Assembly: GCA_037974665.1 (NCBI GenBank)
Contig: CM075765.1
Coordinates: forward strand, 62,855,747-62,919,746
Source: Ehretia macrophylla
Taxonomy: Eukaryota; Streptophyta; Magnoliopsida; Boraginales; Ehretiaceae
Direction of reading: 5' to 3'
Length of the DNA stretch: 64,000 nt
Shown here: positions 33,144-43,974 of the stretch, piece after piece
Numbering within the stretch: position 1 is the first letter of the stretch
How the letters are laid out: each line of letters opens with the position of its first letter
Program-made: the position numbers and the translations under genes
Notes under the pieces: generated by a model
The model's database searches: none
Seen by the model: only the letters and a program-made list of their open reading frames with translations
What the model was told of the DNA's origin: nothing

Positions 33144-33259
33144 TTAAAATTTTAGATCCCACCAAAATAACCTTTATTCATAACCTTTCTTAAAATATTT
33201 ATACGACTTTGATAATAAAATTAATTTATACATCACATACGACTTTGCGTGAGGCTTCA

Positions 33260-33304
<45 letters not shown>

Positions 33305-33305
33305 T
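33260..33305. repeat. (TA)n followed by poly(T)
   Basis: About 28 bp of TA dinucleotide runs into about 19 T. It precedes an unassigned, less AT-rich segment (33306-33565) that ends in a run of about 17 A near 33590. Confidence 0.85.
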
Positions 33306-33772
33306 GCTTCTGAGAAGACCTAAAGCCGATTACATCAACACACTCCTAGGGACATTTTCAATTTTGGCTTTAAAGTACAACACATTTACATGGAATTGTA
33401 AATCAATGTACAGATCGTCTGGCAAACATCGGGCTGTCATATATGATTGGGACTCATACGTTTACAAAGTCTCCGATTTTGCTAGACAAATGGTTACAAA
33501 AAGACATTAGGAGTAAGACATTTCTTAAATTGGTGGGAATTGTAAATAAGGCTTAAAGCCTCCTTGTAACAAACAAAAAAAAAAAAAAAACGCGGCGTCT
33601 TGTACAAAACCATCATTATTTTGATAGCACAAGCATTAGTAATATAATTAAAGGAACCAAAGGCATAACGATATTTAATTGGAAACTGATTCAAAAGTCT
33701 TTCCACATTCTAATTTGAGAGAAAAAAGATCTAATTGATGGAGATGACTTAACGAACATAATCTGTGAGAGA

Positions 33773-33823
33773 AGGTTATCAACCAGGTTTTTTTTTTTTT
33801 GGTCATTAGGTTATCAACAGGTT
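33773..33823 (-). mobile_element. Minimal poly(A) insertion, minus strand
   Basis: AGGTTATCAACCAGGTT (33773-33789) and AGGTTATCAACAGGTT (from 33808) differ by one base and flank 18 nt that read, on the minus strand, AATGACC plus 11 A. Same architecture as 12278 and 18378. Confidence 0.55.
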
Positions 33824-34455
33824 ACAACCAAATAAAGTGTGAAGTCAACGAGTTCAATCTAACAAGATATCGAGTCTAAGGACATAAAAATACTTTAATT
33901 ATCATTGCCAAAATACATCGTTTCGATTAAGACGAGCAAAGAATTAGCTTGGTAAAATTCACCAACATCTAATTTTCATAAGGTATTCGTAAGTATACAT
34001 ATATTTTTTTTTCTTGTCAAGGTAATTAAACATATATCAAAAGAGATATAATTATGTCCTTAACATATATTCAGTACTTAGAAATAAAGTTCAAATATGC
34101 CAATGTATTCTAGATCCTAAACGGTGTTAGTTTCCTTTTTTTTCCTTTTTTTTTGTTTTCACTTTTCATAATTAACGCATTCGCAACACTAAGTTTATTA
34201 ACTTAGCTGGATCTCACTGATGCCACTTAAACAAGAGGTAGACTATAAACGTATGATATTTAAAGTAGTCGTTCATGCATCTATCCCTAGTAAAAAATAA
34301 ATAAATAATCAATTCCCCTACAAATTATGGCCTTATCACTCGGTCCTAGATGATCACAGGCGCTTCGATAAAAGCTTAATGGTCATGTGCATGATGTAGA
34401 TTAGCTTTAGACAAAAGGAGATGCTATTTGACTTCGAGTAGACTTGACCTTTTTG

Positions 34456-34500
34456 ATACTTGAGGAACTTTTTTTTTTTGGACATTATACTTGTGGAACT
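34456..34500 (-). mobile_element. Minimal poly(A) insertion, minus strand
   Basis: ATACTTGAGGAACT (34456-34469) and ATACTTGTGGAACT (34487-34500) flank 17 nt that read, on the minus strand, AATGTCC plus ten A. Confidence 0.55.
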
Positions 34501-36250
34501 GGTTGCTTTAAAATAATCAAAAATAATTGTATCTTCATGCTTTAGAAGCTCCTTTTTCATTAAGCTTGGGCTTGATGGTCTTCTGGCGTGAAATTAATAT
34601 AGTTTTTTTATGTAATAATGCGCCTAATTATTGTTATTTTAATTACACACATTTCATGCAATGCTATGATTACGAAGTCATCATGCTAGTATCATTTTCT
34701 CAATGAATTGAGTTGGCTTTTCAAATTCAAACATTGTCACGTGTATATGGCCAATGATAGTGTAATCAGAAACTAAAGAATAAGAAGCATCATGAGCCAA
34801 AATTTGTTTAATTTACAATAAGTACATAAATTATATTTTCTATACTGCTCAGTCACTTTCTCGGTAGATTTCGATGAATATTAAACAATTTTTTACCCAT
34901 TAACGGCAAGTGTAATTATTAATGTCTTGGCATATAATGCTCTAATTATTAAAATTAAAAAATAAAAAAATGCATAAAGGTGAAGAATGAGTAAATAAAT
35001 ATAAAGAAATGGAGTGGAACATTTTTTTTTATTTTTAATTCAAGTGAGGCTTAAGTCATTTTATATCACTTAAATATGTTATACACGAGTATGGTGCATC
35101 TACGACATCAACCAGATCCTTGTTCAACACCGGAGCATGTAACTATAATATAAATTCCAACTATATAGAATATAAAATTTTAATCTTCAATTTACAAAAA
35201 ATAAAATTCTTTAATTTTCAGTTTTCATTCTAAAACGAAAATTAAGTGAAAGAAACACGCAGTGGTGCTAAAATGTGACAACTTATAATTAATCACTCGA
35301 GAAATGAACTTATTTCATCTTGTTAGTGAAGGGTTTTAATTAAGGTAGTTGTAAGATTTTGGTTTGGATGTTTAAAGAAGTTACTCGTAATAAATAATGC
35401 AATTTCACTTACAGTGTATTGGAATGATTAGTTGATGATGAAGTGAAATGCTATAGGCCTCAGCTGACAAAAAAATTGAAAATAACAAAAATTGTAAATG
35501 GCAACATATGGGCCGGGGAAAATTCAGAGACAAAGATCTTTAGTCCCCTCAATTTAAATTCACTGTGTAATTAGATGATCATAAAGACTTTTTAGTTGTT
35601 TTTAAAGGTAAGAACAAACGATAAAAGTATTGATTTGTAAATCAAAAAATTTAAATTCTAACCTTCTCTTTGATCAAATTTGTGCATATATTGTAACATT
35701 TTACTACACCACGTGTTGTAATTTAATAATAAATCTCATGTGATTCTATCTAAAATATGTTTCACGTTATTAAAAAGAAAATGAAGAGTTTCTTAGTCGG
35801 CTGACTTGATAAACTCTCCGCTATAGAAAATGCGGAAAGGAGTTACATTCTCAAAAAGAGAAGATACATATGCAAGATTCGATTAAAAGCAAAGAAGATA
35901 AAGGAAATGTCACCAAAGGCAGAAAATGGGGGAAGAAAATCATCACATAATGATTGAAATCTATCAACTTCATCATTTTAATATGTGAAGAACAGTTGTT
36001 AAAGTGAGAATCAGTCAAAAAAGGCTTTGAAAGGACAGCAATGGATGTTTATCACGCTTGAGGAAAAATAATATTCTTGTAGGATTGGTTGTCCTTGTAG
36101 TAGAGGACAATGTTACCTAACAAAGAGGAATATATAACCTACATGATCTATCTTGGAATTATATAATGTAGATAGAGTACCGGTACTTGTCCGGACATGG
36201 TTTATCAAATAAACAAAAGAATGGAGGGAGTTCAATGAACACCTAAACAT

Positions 36251-36457
36251 TTTTTTTTTTTTGGCTCGGCAAATGTAAATCCTTTCATTTCACAGCAAAT
36301 AAACTTTACAGCAAAAAGTACCTATAGCGGGTAAATTCAAGATATGCAAATGTTCCAATCTCTACAAAAAGTGGTATTTTCTAAAGTACTAAGATATTTA
36401 CGTTGTAAGCTAACTTTGCACCTAACATCAGAAATGATTCTTGTAACAATTTGTTCT
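36251..36457 (-). mobile_element. 207 bp 3' fragment of the same LINE family
   Basis: The minus strand encodes a peptide ending KVSLQRKYLSTLENTTFCRD and WNICIS, matching the C-terminus of the LINE at 23526-25018. The 3' UTR ends GCCGAGCC and a run of ~12 A. TGAACACCTAAACAT (36236-36250) and TGAACACCTAACAT (36458-36471) form a target duplication with a one-base difference. The insertion is heavily 5'-truncated. Confidence 0.85.
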
Positions 36458-36471
36458 TGAACACCTAACAT

Positions 36472-38819
36472 ATTCTTGCGTAATACTATTTCAATTAATG
36501 TAGGTAATAGCAGTATATTGATAAAGAAAGTTTTTCTGAAATTAAAAGAGTATTTATCGAGTGTGGATCTCACATTATTGTGAGTGATGTACGATCCGAC
36601 ATGACATACAATGTTTTTTTATAGTTCACCACATGTCTTTGCATCGGCAAATTAAATTAAACTAATCTTATCTCATTAGATGGGTCTAATGGGATGTCAA
36701 GCCCCAGATTCAAAACTATAAGAGAATGGTTCGTGTTTTGAGGAAGAAGTAATGCTTTTCTATTGAGCTTTGCATTCTTATATACAATTAGATACCAAGC
36801 CTACGGGCAGTACTAGTATCGTAGTCATAAGAAAAAATTACTCAAGTCTCTTATATATTAGTCCAAAATAGTTAATTTAATTTATCATCTAAATTTATAA
36901 TACTCACTTACAAATTATACAATTAATACATATCTCATCGATGTAGAATATTACATTGGATATATCTTGGCGTCACCAAAAGAAAGTAAATTGAACGAAC
37001 CGACTTAAGCATGGGGTAGGTTTTGATTAGGTTATATACATCCAAGCTCAGTTTTAGTTGTAGTTTTGAACTTATTAGGGCGGAAAGTTTTGTTTGTTTT
37101 ATGTTTTGATTATGTAGTGAAGTATCTTATAAAACCTACTGTGTTTCTTTGTTGTATCTCTTGCAAGCATAAAGCTTCCAAAATGTTGGAGTTGTGTGCT
37201 ACCACATTTCTTCCCAAACTATGTATAAAAAATTATCAATAAACTAGCATTACTAAATGAATAAATATTTAGTTAGCCTGATAAATCTAATACTATGTTC
37301 CACCTATTCTCATGGTTGAAAGCCAGCCCCGGCGAATACAATTCAAAATATCGTGCTGGCTGCTTGGCCAAATTATTTGAAGGATCACGTTATTAAACAA
37401 TACACTTGTCTCACATTATTAAATTATAACTTTCAAAATTAAGATATGATCACGATTTCTAAGATTAATATACAAGATTTTTAGACTATGTCACTTCATA
37501 GAGATTAATTTTAAAGGTCCAAATATTTGTATATTTAGAATATAACGCCAAACAAACTTGTCTTTCAAAGAATTACGACAAAATTCTTCCGGAACTACTC
37601 CCCTTAAGTTGCAACACTTTCTAACTTGGACCATTTCTTCCAGGGGGAGGCCTTATATATTCTTTTTTTTTTTTTGTTGAAAATATTGCCTATTTATTTC
37701 CATTATATTGACTATTAAAAATAGAAAAACTGAGAATCTAAATTTAGAACCATAAAATATCAATAGCTGTAACGTATTGAGAGAATACTCTCTCACTGAG
37801 ACATTGGGCCTAAATGGGCCTAGACCAATAAATACTGGAGTTGCGCCAGATTGAGAAGCCCATTCTGTTACCTTCGTCCATTTGCCTTCATGGGTAGCCT
37901 ATTTCCCTATCATCTGGACTTTATCCGGTGTATGCTTGGGCTCTAGTAGTGGCCTGCTCATTAAGTTGCATTATTTATTATTTTATACGTAATAAAAAAA
38001 GAAAATAAACGAGTTTTATTATTTTAGATTAAAACATTTTAATATACGTCTGAAGAGAAAGTGCATTACTGCAACATTTTAACGCGAACTTTTTTCCTGC
38101 TCAGTATTGAAAGCAATTATGTAACACGAGGGAACATCCTTTATAACATTTAAACTTACAATTCATTTAAGTTGACAATTTGATCCATGTAACTCTAAAA
38201 ATAGATGTTAGTACCATCGTGTTTTTGGTCTAGTGATATATTTTTCACTATGAGTACAAAGGATTACAAGATCAATTTTCGTAAATGACATATTTTGATA
38301 TGTATTGTATAATTTATACGGTTATGTCTTCCTAGAATAAAAAAGAAAAAGAAAAAATAGATATCAGCGCACAAGAGCTCTTAAAAGTATGCAGAACTGC
38401 ATAGACTTTTTGTATAAAGATCCCTACCCATTCTATAAAGAACTTTAGTTGATCTATTTTAATCACGTGATTGCATTTATCATTGTTATTAAGGCTCCAT
38501 GTTCAATTTATTCCGAGTGTCGTACAACAATTATCAGTATTGTGACAAGCACATCGTTTGCTTGGAGAAACGCAGCTTAATTAAGCTTGAATCTTGTTTT
38601 AATAACAAAAAAACTCACTCTAGATAGGGCTAAATTAAATCTATTTGAAAATTATAAATTTTATGGTGAAATACTGCATCCTAACTCATGTTTTAAGTCA
38701 ATTAAAGATTAAATAATATAAGCTTGAATCTTTATTAGAGCACTTTAAGATATCGGTTGTAATGAGAACATGTAGAAAATAAAACCAAGCCTGTTAATTC
38801 TTGTGTCGGTGAGTCATGT
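36472..38819. other. Intergenic spacer, no gene recognised
   Basis: AT-rich. ~38215-38345 resembles a tRNA-derived SINE: A-box-like TTGGTCTAGTGATATATTTT, B-box-like AAGATCAATTTTCG, then an A/G-rich end. It lacks clear borders. Confidence 0.35.
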
Positions 38820-38833
38820 GGTGAGTGATACTT

Positions 38834-39132
38834 TTTTTTTTTTTTCTTTTTTTCCAGTGTGTGGTGTGTGTGTGTGTGTGTGGTGGTGTGTGTGTGTGTG
38901 TGGTGGTGGTGTGTGGTGTGGTGATGTGGTGTGGTGGTGGTGGTGTGTGGTGTGGTGTGTGGTGTGGTGGTGTGGTGAGTGGTGTGTGGTGTGTGGTGGT
39001 GTGGTGGTGGTGTGTGTGTGTGTGGTGGTGGTGTGTGGTGGTGTGTGTGTGTGTGTGTGGTGGTGTGGTGTGGTGGTGGTGTGTGTGTGTGTGTGTGTGG
39101 TGTGGTGTGTGTGTGTGTGTGTGTGGTGTGGT
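38834..39132. repeat. GT/GGT minisatellite block inside a 14 bp direct repeat
   Basis: Starts with ~22 pyrimidines that are nearly all T, then ~280 bp of irregular GTGTGTGG, GGTGGT and GTGTGT units. GGTGAGTGATACTT flanks it perfectly at 38820-38833 and 39133-39146. The open frames across it are compositional artefacts. Confidence 0.85.
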
Positions 39133-39146
39133 GGTGAGTGATACTT

Positions 39147-39882
39147 AGATGACTTCGTGATTACTATCTTCATATCCTTTTCTTACAATTTTAAACCCTA
39201 CATATGACACCATATATTTTAATTAATACATTTACGCTTTCTTGAACCATGCTGGTCTTGATTTTATGTAGTTTCACAACCACCATATTCGTCTGCAAAT
39301 ATCAAATTTCTAGAAAAGGTAGTAAAAGTAGGGTACGAACCCTTACCCTAATGCCTAAAATCTGCATTTAAGTACTAAAGGCCATGACAACAAAAATTGG
39401 CCGAAGTTAGTTTTAGCTTCTAACCCACAGGAAGCGCTTTTAAGTGTTTAAAAATTAGGCCAAACAAATTTTATGTTTTGGTAGACCTAAACCTCATGGC
39501 GTAGCCAACTTTCCGTATGGTATTTGAGTTGCACCGGTTTGAATTGTAGGCTGAGCCCACGTTTCTTGAACTTTCAGCTAATAAAACTTAACCCAAAACA
39601 AGATTTTGACTACCGCAAAAACGACAAAGGGGTGGGGAAAGGGGTATGATCATACTACCTCCAAAAATTTAAAGTGGCCTCCTGACAATGCAGGCCCATA
39701 TTTTAACAGTTCTTAAACTACCTAAAGTTCATTAAGAAACATTCCAGAGGTCCACATGGATTCTAACTGACAACAGGCCACCAAGCCACACCGATCCACC
39801 TCCTAACTTAAAAATGCGGGCCCCTAATTCAGATGAAAGGTCCATAGTCTTTATGTTAATTTTAGTCAAAACAAGTGGTTCA
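39147..39882. other. Intergenic spacer, no gene recognised
   Basis: No domain-bearing frame. The 68-codon minus-strand frame at 39732-39938 overlaps a transposon end and is not supported. Confidence 0.4.
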
Positions 39883-39891
39883 TTAGTTTTA

Positions 39892-41170
39892 GAGTAAAAT
39901 GCACCATACTCTCCTATATTTTTATAAAATTGTATCATAAATTTTATATTTTTAAAAGTTGTATTATAAATCCTGTGTTATGAAAAATATTGCATTGCCT
40001 CCTGCCGTCCATTTTTATGTCATTTTTAACATTGTTTGTCCTACACCGGACCAATTATGCCAAAATGGCAGTTATCATACTGTAAAACAGATGGAGAATG
40101 ACGAAAATACCCATCCTCACATTAGTAGCCTCTTTTAAATTCAACCCATTTTTTTCTTTTGTTTATTTTTTTTAAATCTTTTTCACTCTTCTTCTTCCTC
40201 ACCATTTGGACATCCTACCATACCTCTTTTAAATTCAACCATTTTAAAAATATATTTTTAAAAAATTTAAGGCCCAATAAAATTATTTAAAAAGAAACAA
40301 CAAAAAAAGTGATTGGACTTGGCCCAAGTACCCAACTAAAAAAATACTATTTAAATTAATATTTATGGATTTTTATTTTTATTTTTTTATTTTTTTACGT
40401 TTAAAATAAATTTTTTTTTCATAATTTTAGACTTTTTTCTATTTAAATTATTATTATTTTTAAATTACTGGTTTCGATTTCGGTTATCCGTAATTTTTTT
40501 ATACTTGCAAGTTTCAGTTTTGGATAATGGTTTTAAAACCATCAGTTTTCGATTTCTGTTTCGGGTTTCGGTTATACCAAACGGTTTCGTATTCAGTTTT
40601 TTCAAAAATTGCAGTTAACCGAACCGCTGTCATTCTTATGGGGGATCGAATCTTGTTTGCAGCAAGCTATACAATTTTTGTGTTAATCCACTTGCCACCT
40701 GTCATTATGGCATTGGTTAATCACATTTAGCCTTATCTTAAAATCCAAAACGACATCGTTTTGAAGTCGTCTTCAACCTTCATCCAGCAGCATTTTCAGT
40801 CATGAAAATAAAATTAAAAAATTCATATCTTTTTCATTTATTATTCAAATTGCTTGAAACTTCAAGCGTTGGATTCATAATTTTAAGTAGAATGAGGAAA
40901 AATAAAAGTTTTATGAAATTTTTTTATCAATATTTTGTTATTGTGGTTTATAATAAAGAAAGAAATTCAAAAGGCTAGATAAAAAATATTTTTAAACGGG
41001 AGATAATTTGGTCTTTTATCCCTTTTGACTAATAGAGTTAAGTGAGAGGTTAAATTGGGGTGAGTGTGCAACATTTTTTATAACACAGGATCTATAATAC
41101 TACTTTTTAAAACACATGATTTATAATGCAAATTCATGAAAACACATGGGGGGTATGATGCATTTTACTC
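39892..41170. mobile_element. MULE-type non-autonomous element (1.28 kb)
   Basis: Both ends begin GAGTAAAATGCA (right end reverse-complemented). The arms align for over 100 bp (ATTATAAATC…TGTGTTAT). Flanking nonamers TTAGTTTTA (39883-39891) and TTAATTTTA (41171-41179) differ at one base, as expected for an old MULE TSD. The centre (~40440-40640) has TTTCGGTT-rich sequence and no transposase. Confidence 0.75.
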
Positions 41171-41284
41171 TTAATTTTATTTAAAGCAATAGTTCTGTTT
41201 TATTAAATTTTATTTAAAACGTTGTGATATTATCAAACAGTATTTAATATTTTTTTGAAAGAGTCAATGCCCCTCTGGAGTAGC

Positions 41285-41400
41285 AAATTTTTTTTGAATG
41301 ACGTGGGAACCCAATTGAAGGAGTTCGACCATCGAATTATTTGGCGGAGCCTAACTACTAATTGATAAACTCTCATGTACAATGGTGTACTCTCATACAT
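41285..41400 (-). mobile_element. 3' part of a SINE, minus strand
   Basis: The minus strand reads GGCTCCGCCAAATAATTCGA and GGGTTCCCACGTCATTC followed by eight A. This matches the 3' halves of the SINEs at 15974 and 46102. The 5' end and TSD are not clear. Confidence 0.5.
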
Positions 41401-42483
41401 ATATCAAGTTAATTAATAACAAAATTTTAAAATAATAAAAAATATTAAATTCACGACTTCAAAAAAATAATTTTACATCCCATACCACTGAATCATGCTT
41501 TGAGGGCCTATACGGTGGCAGATTGACATGATTCATATGACCTTGAGGAAAAGCTAGTACTTGTTGCAACCAAAAAACAAAACAAAAAAGAGCTAGTAGT
41601 TGTCATAATTTTCTAAGAACTACTTTTAAAAAATGCCCTGCACCTTTTCATGAAATTTATCAATCACTGCTCTTAAATTCTCAAATCTACTGCTGGACGT
41701 GTAACAAATAGGTAGACAGAGAGCGACATGCACAATTATTACTACCCAGTCTGGTCGAGAAATGACACCAAAAAAAGTCAAGTGAAAAAACGGACTGCAA
41801 CTCCTATTTAGATTCTTTTATAACATAATAATACATGAATAATAACATTATATAAGATATTAATTATAAAATAATCTGAATCATTAAATTTTTTTTCATC
41901 ATTTTACTATTATTAATCTATTTCATAACATTTTAATTTACCCTCAAAAGTAAAACAGGAACTGAAAAAATATACTAATTGGCATAAAATTTTAACGACA
42001 ATGATTGTAATGATAATAACAATACTGGCAGTGCATGGTGAATATTCAATGAGTTGTTTAGTAGATTATATATGATTAATGAGAAGGGGGCCAATATATA
42101 TTTGAGTACTACATTCAAGAACAATTATGTTGTATATTCATACATTACCAAACGGCCTTGAAATGATACATGATAATGATTTCCATGGTATCTCAGAAAC
42201 TGAAGAAAGTTACAGCTTTTTTGACACAGCAGTAAATCTTATGATATCCATCGATCTAATTAAACCTAAATGCAGTGCTTCAATTTGACACTTTTTGCAG
42301 AAGAAGTAGGTAAAACCAAATAATAATTTTTACGATTAAAATTAACAGTTGACATGAGCAGCAAAGCAACACCAGCACCAAACCAAGTATGAACACAGCT
42401 GGAAAATTCCCGTGACGGTTGTCCGCCCATAAAATAAAAAGTGAGACCCATGTGTATTAAACGGCCGGACAATCAAAAACCCT

Positions 42484-43974
42484 TCAGAGCTTCACAATTT
42501 CAGGGATGTGCACTGGGTACCTATCGATGCAATCTTGCCAAGGCCCATCTGTTGGAGTCTTGATTGTGCGATTACACTTCCAAACTGCACTGTTACACTT
42601 GAATCCACTTCCGAAAGCAATCTGCCAAACCCTATCACCTTTCTTCATCCTTCCTTTAGCTTCAATATAGCCCAACTCATACCATAAAGAAGACGAAGAC
42701 GTGTTACCAAAACGATGCAAGGTCATTCTAGAAGCTTCAACATGCTCAGCTGATAACTGAAGGTTCTTTTGAAGCTCATCAATCACTGCTCTTCCACCAG
42801 CATGGATACAGAAGTGTTCAAACGCTTGTTTGAAGTCAGGAATGTAGGGTTTCCATTTAGGGCTGAAGATTTTTCGACCGATGAGAGTGAACAAGAAGAG
42901 GAGTTGCTCTGAGGCTGGTAACACAAGAGGGCCTATTGTAGTAATGTTGGATTTCAATGCTTCACCTGCAATAACCATGAGGTCTTTGGAGAGATTGATC
43001 CCAACTTTGCCTTGTGGATCTTCTTGTTCGTACACGCACTTGTAGGCCTTATCATCAGCACCCTTATGGGTTCGAACTACGTGGACTAATCGATACTTTG
43101 ATCGACTCCTTTCGCGTCTCTTGTTGCTTAACAGAATAGCAGCACCACCCATACGAAACAAGCAATTTGGAAGAAGCATTGCTCTCTCTGCTCCTTGATA
43201 ATAGTTGGGTGTAATGATCTCAGTACTAACAACAAGAGCATATGAATTTGGATGAACTTGAAGAAGATCTCTAGCCAAGTCTATGGAGATCAAGCCTGCA
43301 CTACAACCCATCCCAGATAGGTTATAGCTCTTGATGTTACTCCTCAGCTTGTACTTGTTCACCACCATGGCTGACAACGATGGAGTGGGAGAAAACAAGC
43401 TGCAATTCACGATGAGTATATCTATATCTTTAGGTTTGATTCCAGTCTTCTCCATTAACGAATCAATAACCGAGAAAATCACAAGCTCTGCTTCACCTCT
43501 CGCAGCCTCCATAGTTGGCTTTGGAGGTATGTAATGAATTGCAGGAGGCAAACAAGTCTCTTCACCTAAGCCTGATCGTTCAAGAATACGCATTTGGAAA
43601 TCAACACTCTTTGGATTATCTTTCAAGATCAACCTGGAATGCTCCATGAATGTCGAGAAAGGCACGCGACATGTAACAGGAGGCTTGTAACTCGCGTAAT
43701 CGACTAAGTAAATCGATCTAGGCTTGGACATGAAGTAGACAGTGGCTATAAAGACGATGAGAAATGAAGAGCATAGTACTTGGACAAGGTCAAAATGGAG
43801 TGATCTCAAAATGGTGAGTATTTCTTCAGGACCTAAACGCAATACTTCAATGGTGATGGCAGCCATGATGGGTATGAGTAAAAAAGTAAGAATGTGATTG
43901 ACTAGGTATTGATAACCAAGTTTAACATACTTGAGCTTCACAGATTTGGAGAAATCAGGCAACATTTGTGGCAT
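42484..43974 (-). CDS. 3-ketoacyl-CoA synthase (KCS, FAE1-type)
   Basis: A single intronless frame of 496 aa with an ATG at 43974. KCS is the condensing enzyme of ER fatty acid elongase, joining malonyl-CoA to a long acyl-CoA to make very-long-chain fatty acids for waxes, sphingolipids, suberin or seed oil. Two N-terminal membrane segments (~25-44, ~63-84) precede the FAE1/type III polyketide synthase-like domain. The expected catalytic triad is present: Cys224 (GMGCSAGL), His391 (HFCIHAGGRAV) and Asn424 (HRFGNTSSSS). The opening LPDFSKSVKLKYVKLGYQYL and VHVVRTHKGADDKAYKCVYEQ place it near the KCS4/KCS9/KCS17 group. Lack of introns is usual in this clade. No break is visible. Substrate chain length cannot be told from sequence. 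It sits alone, flanked by repeats. Confidence 0.95.
   Translation of the reverse strand: MPQMLPDFSKSVKLKYVKLGYQYLVNHILTFLLIPIMAAITIEVLRLGPEEILTILRSLHFDLVQVLCSSFLIVFIATVYFMSKPRSIYLVDYASYKPPVTCRVPFSTFMEHSRLILKDNPKSVDFQMRILERSGLGEETCLPPAIHYIPPKPTMEAARGEAELVIFSVIDSLMEKTGIKPKDIDILIVNCSLFSPTPSLSAMVVNKYKLRSNIKSYNLSGMGCSAGLISIDLARDLLQVHPNSYALVVSTEIITPNYYQGAERAMLLPNCLFRMGGAAILLSNKRRERSRSKYRLVHVVRTHKGADDKAYKCVYEQEDPQGKVGINLSKDLMVIAGEALKSNITTIGPLVLPASEQLLFLFTLIGRKIFSPKWKPYIPDFKQAFEHFCIHAGGRAVIDELQKNLQLSAEHVEASRMTLHRFGNTSSSSLWYELGYIEAKGRMKKGDRVWQIAFGSGFKCNSAVWKCNRTIKTPTDGPWQDCIDRYPVHIPEIVKL

Noticed and set aside
38803-39173. Overlapping 107-119 codon frames on both strands
   Set aside because: They are translations of the GT/GGT repeat (Cys/Val/Trp or His/Thr only) and are not genes.
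43331-43534. 67-codon plus-strand frame
   Set aside because: Antisense shadow of the KCS coding sequence.
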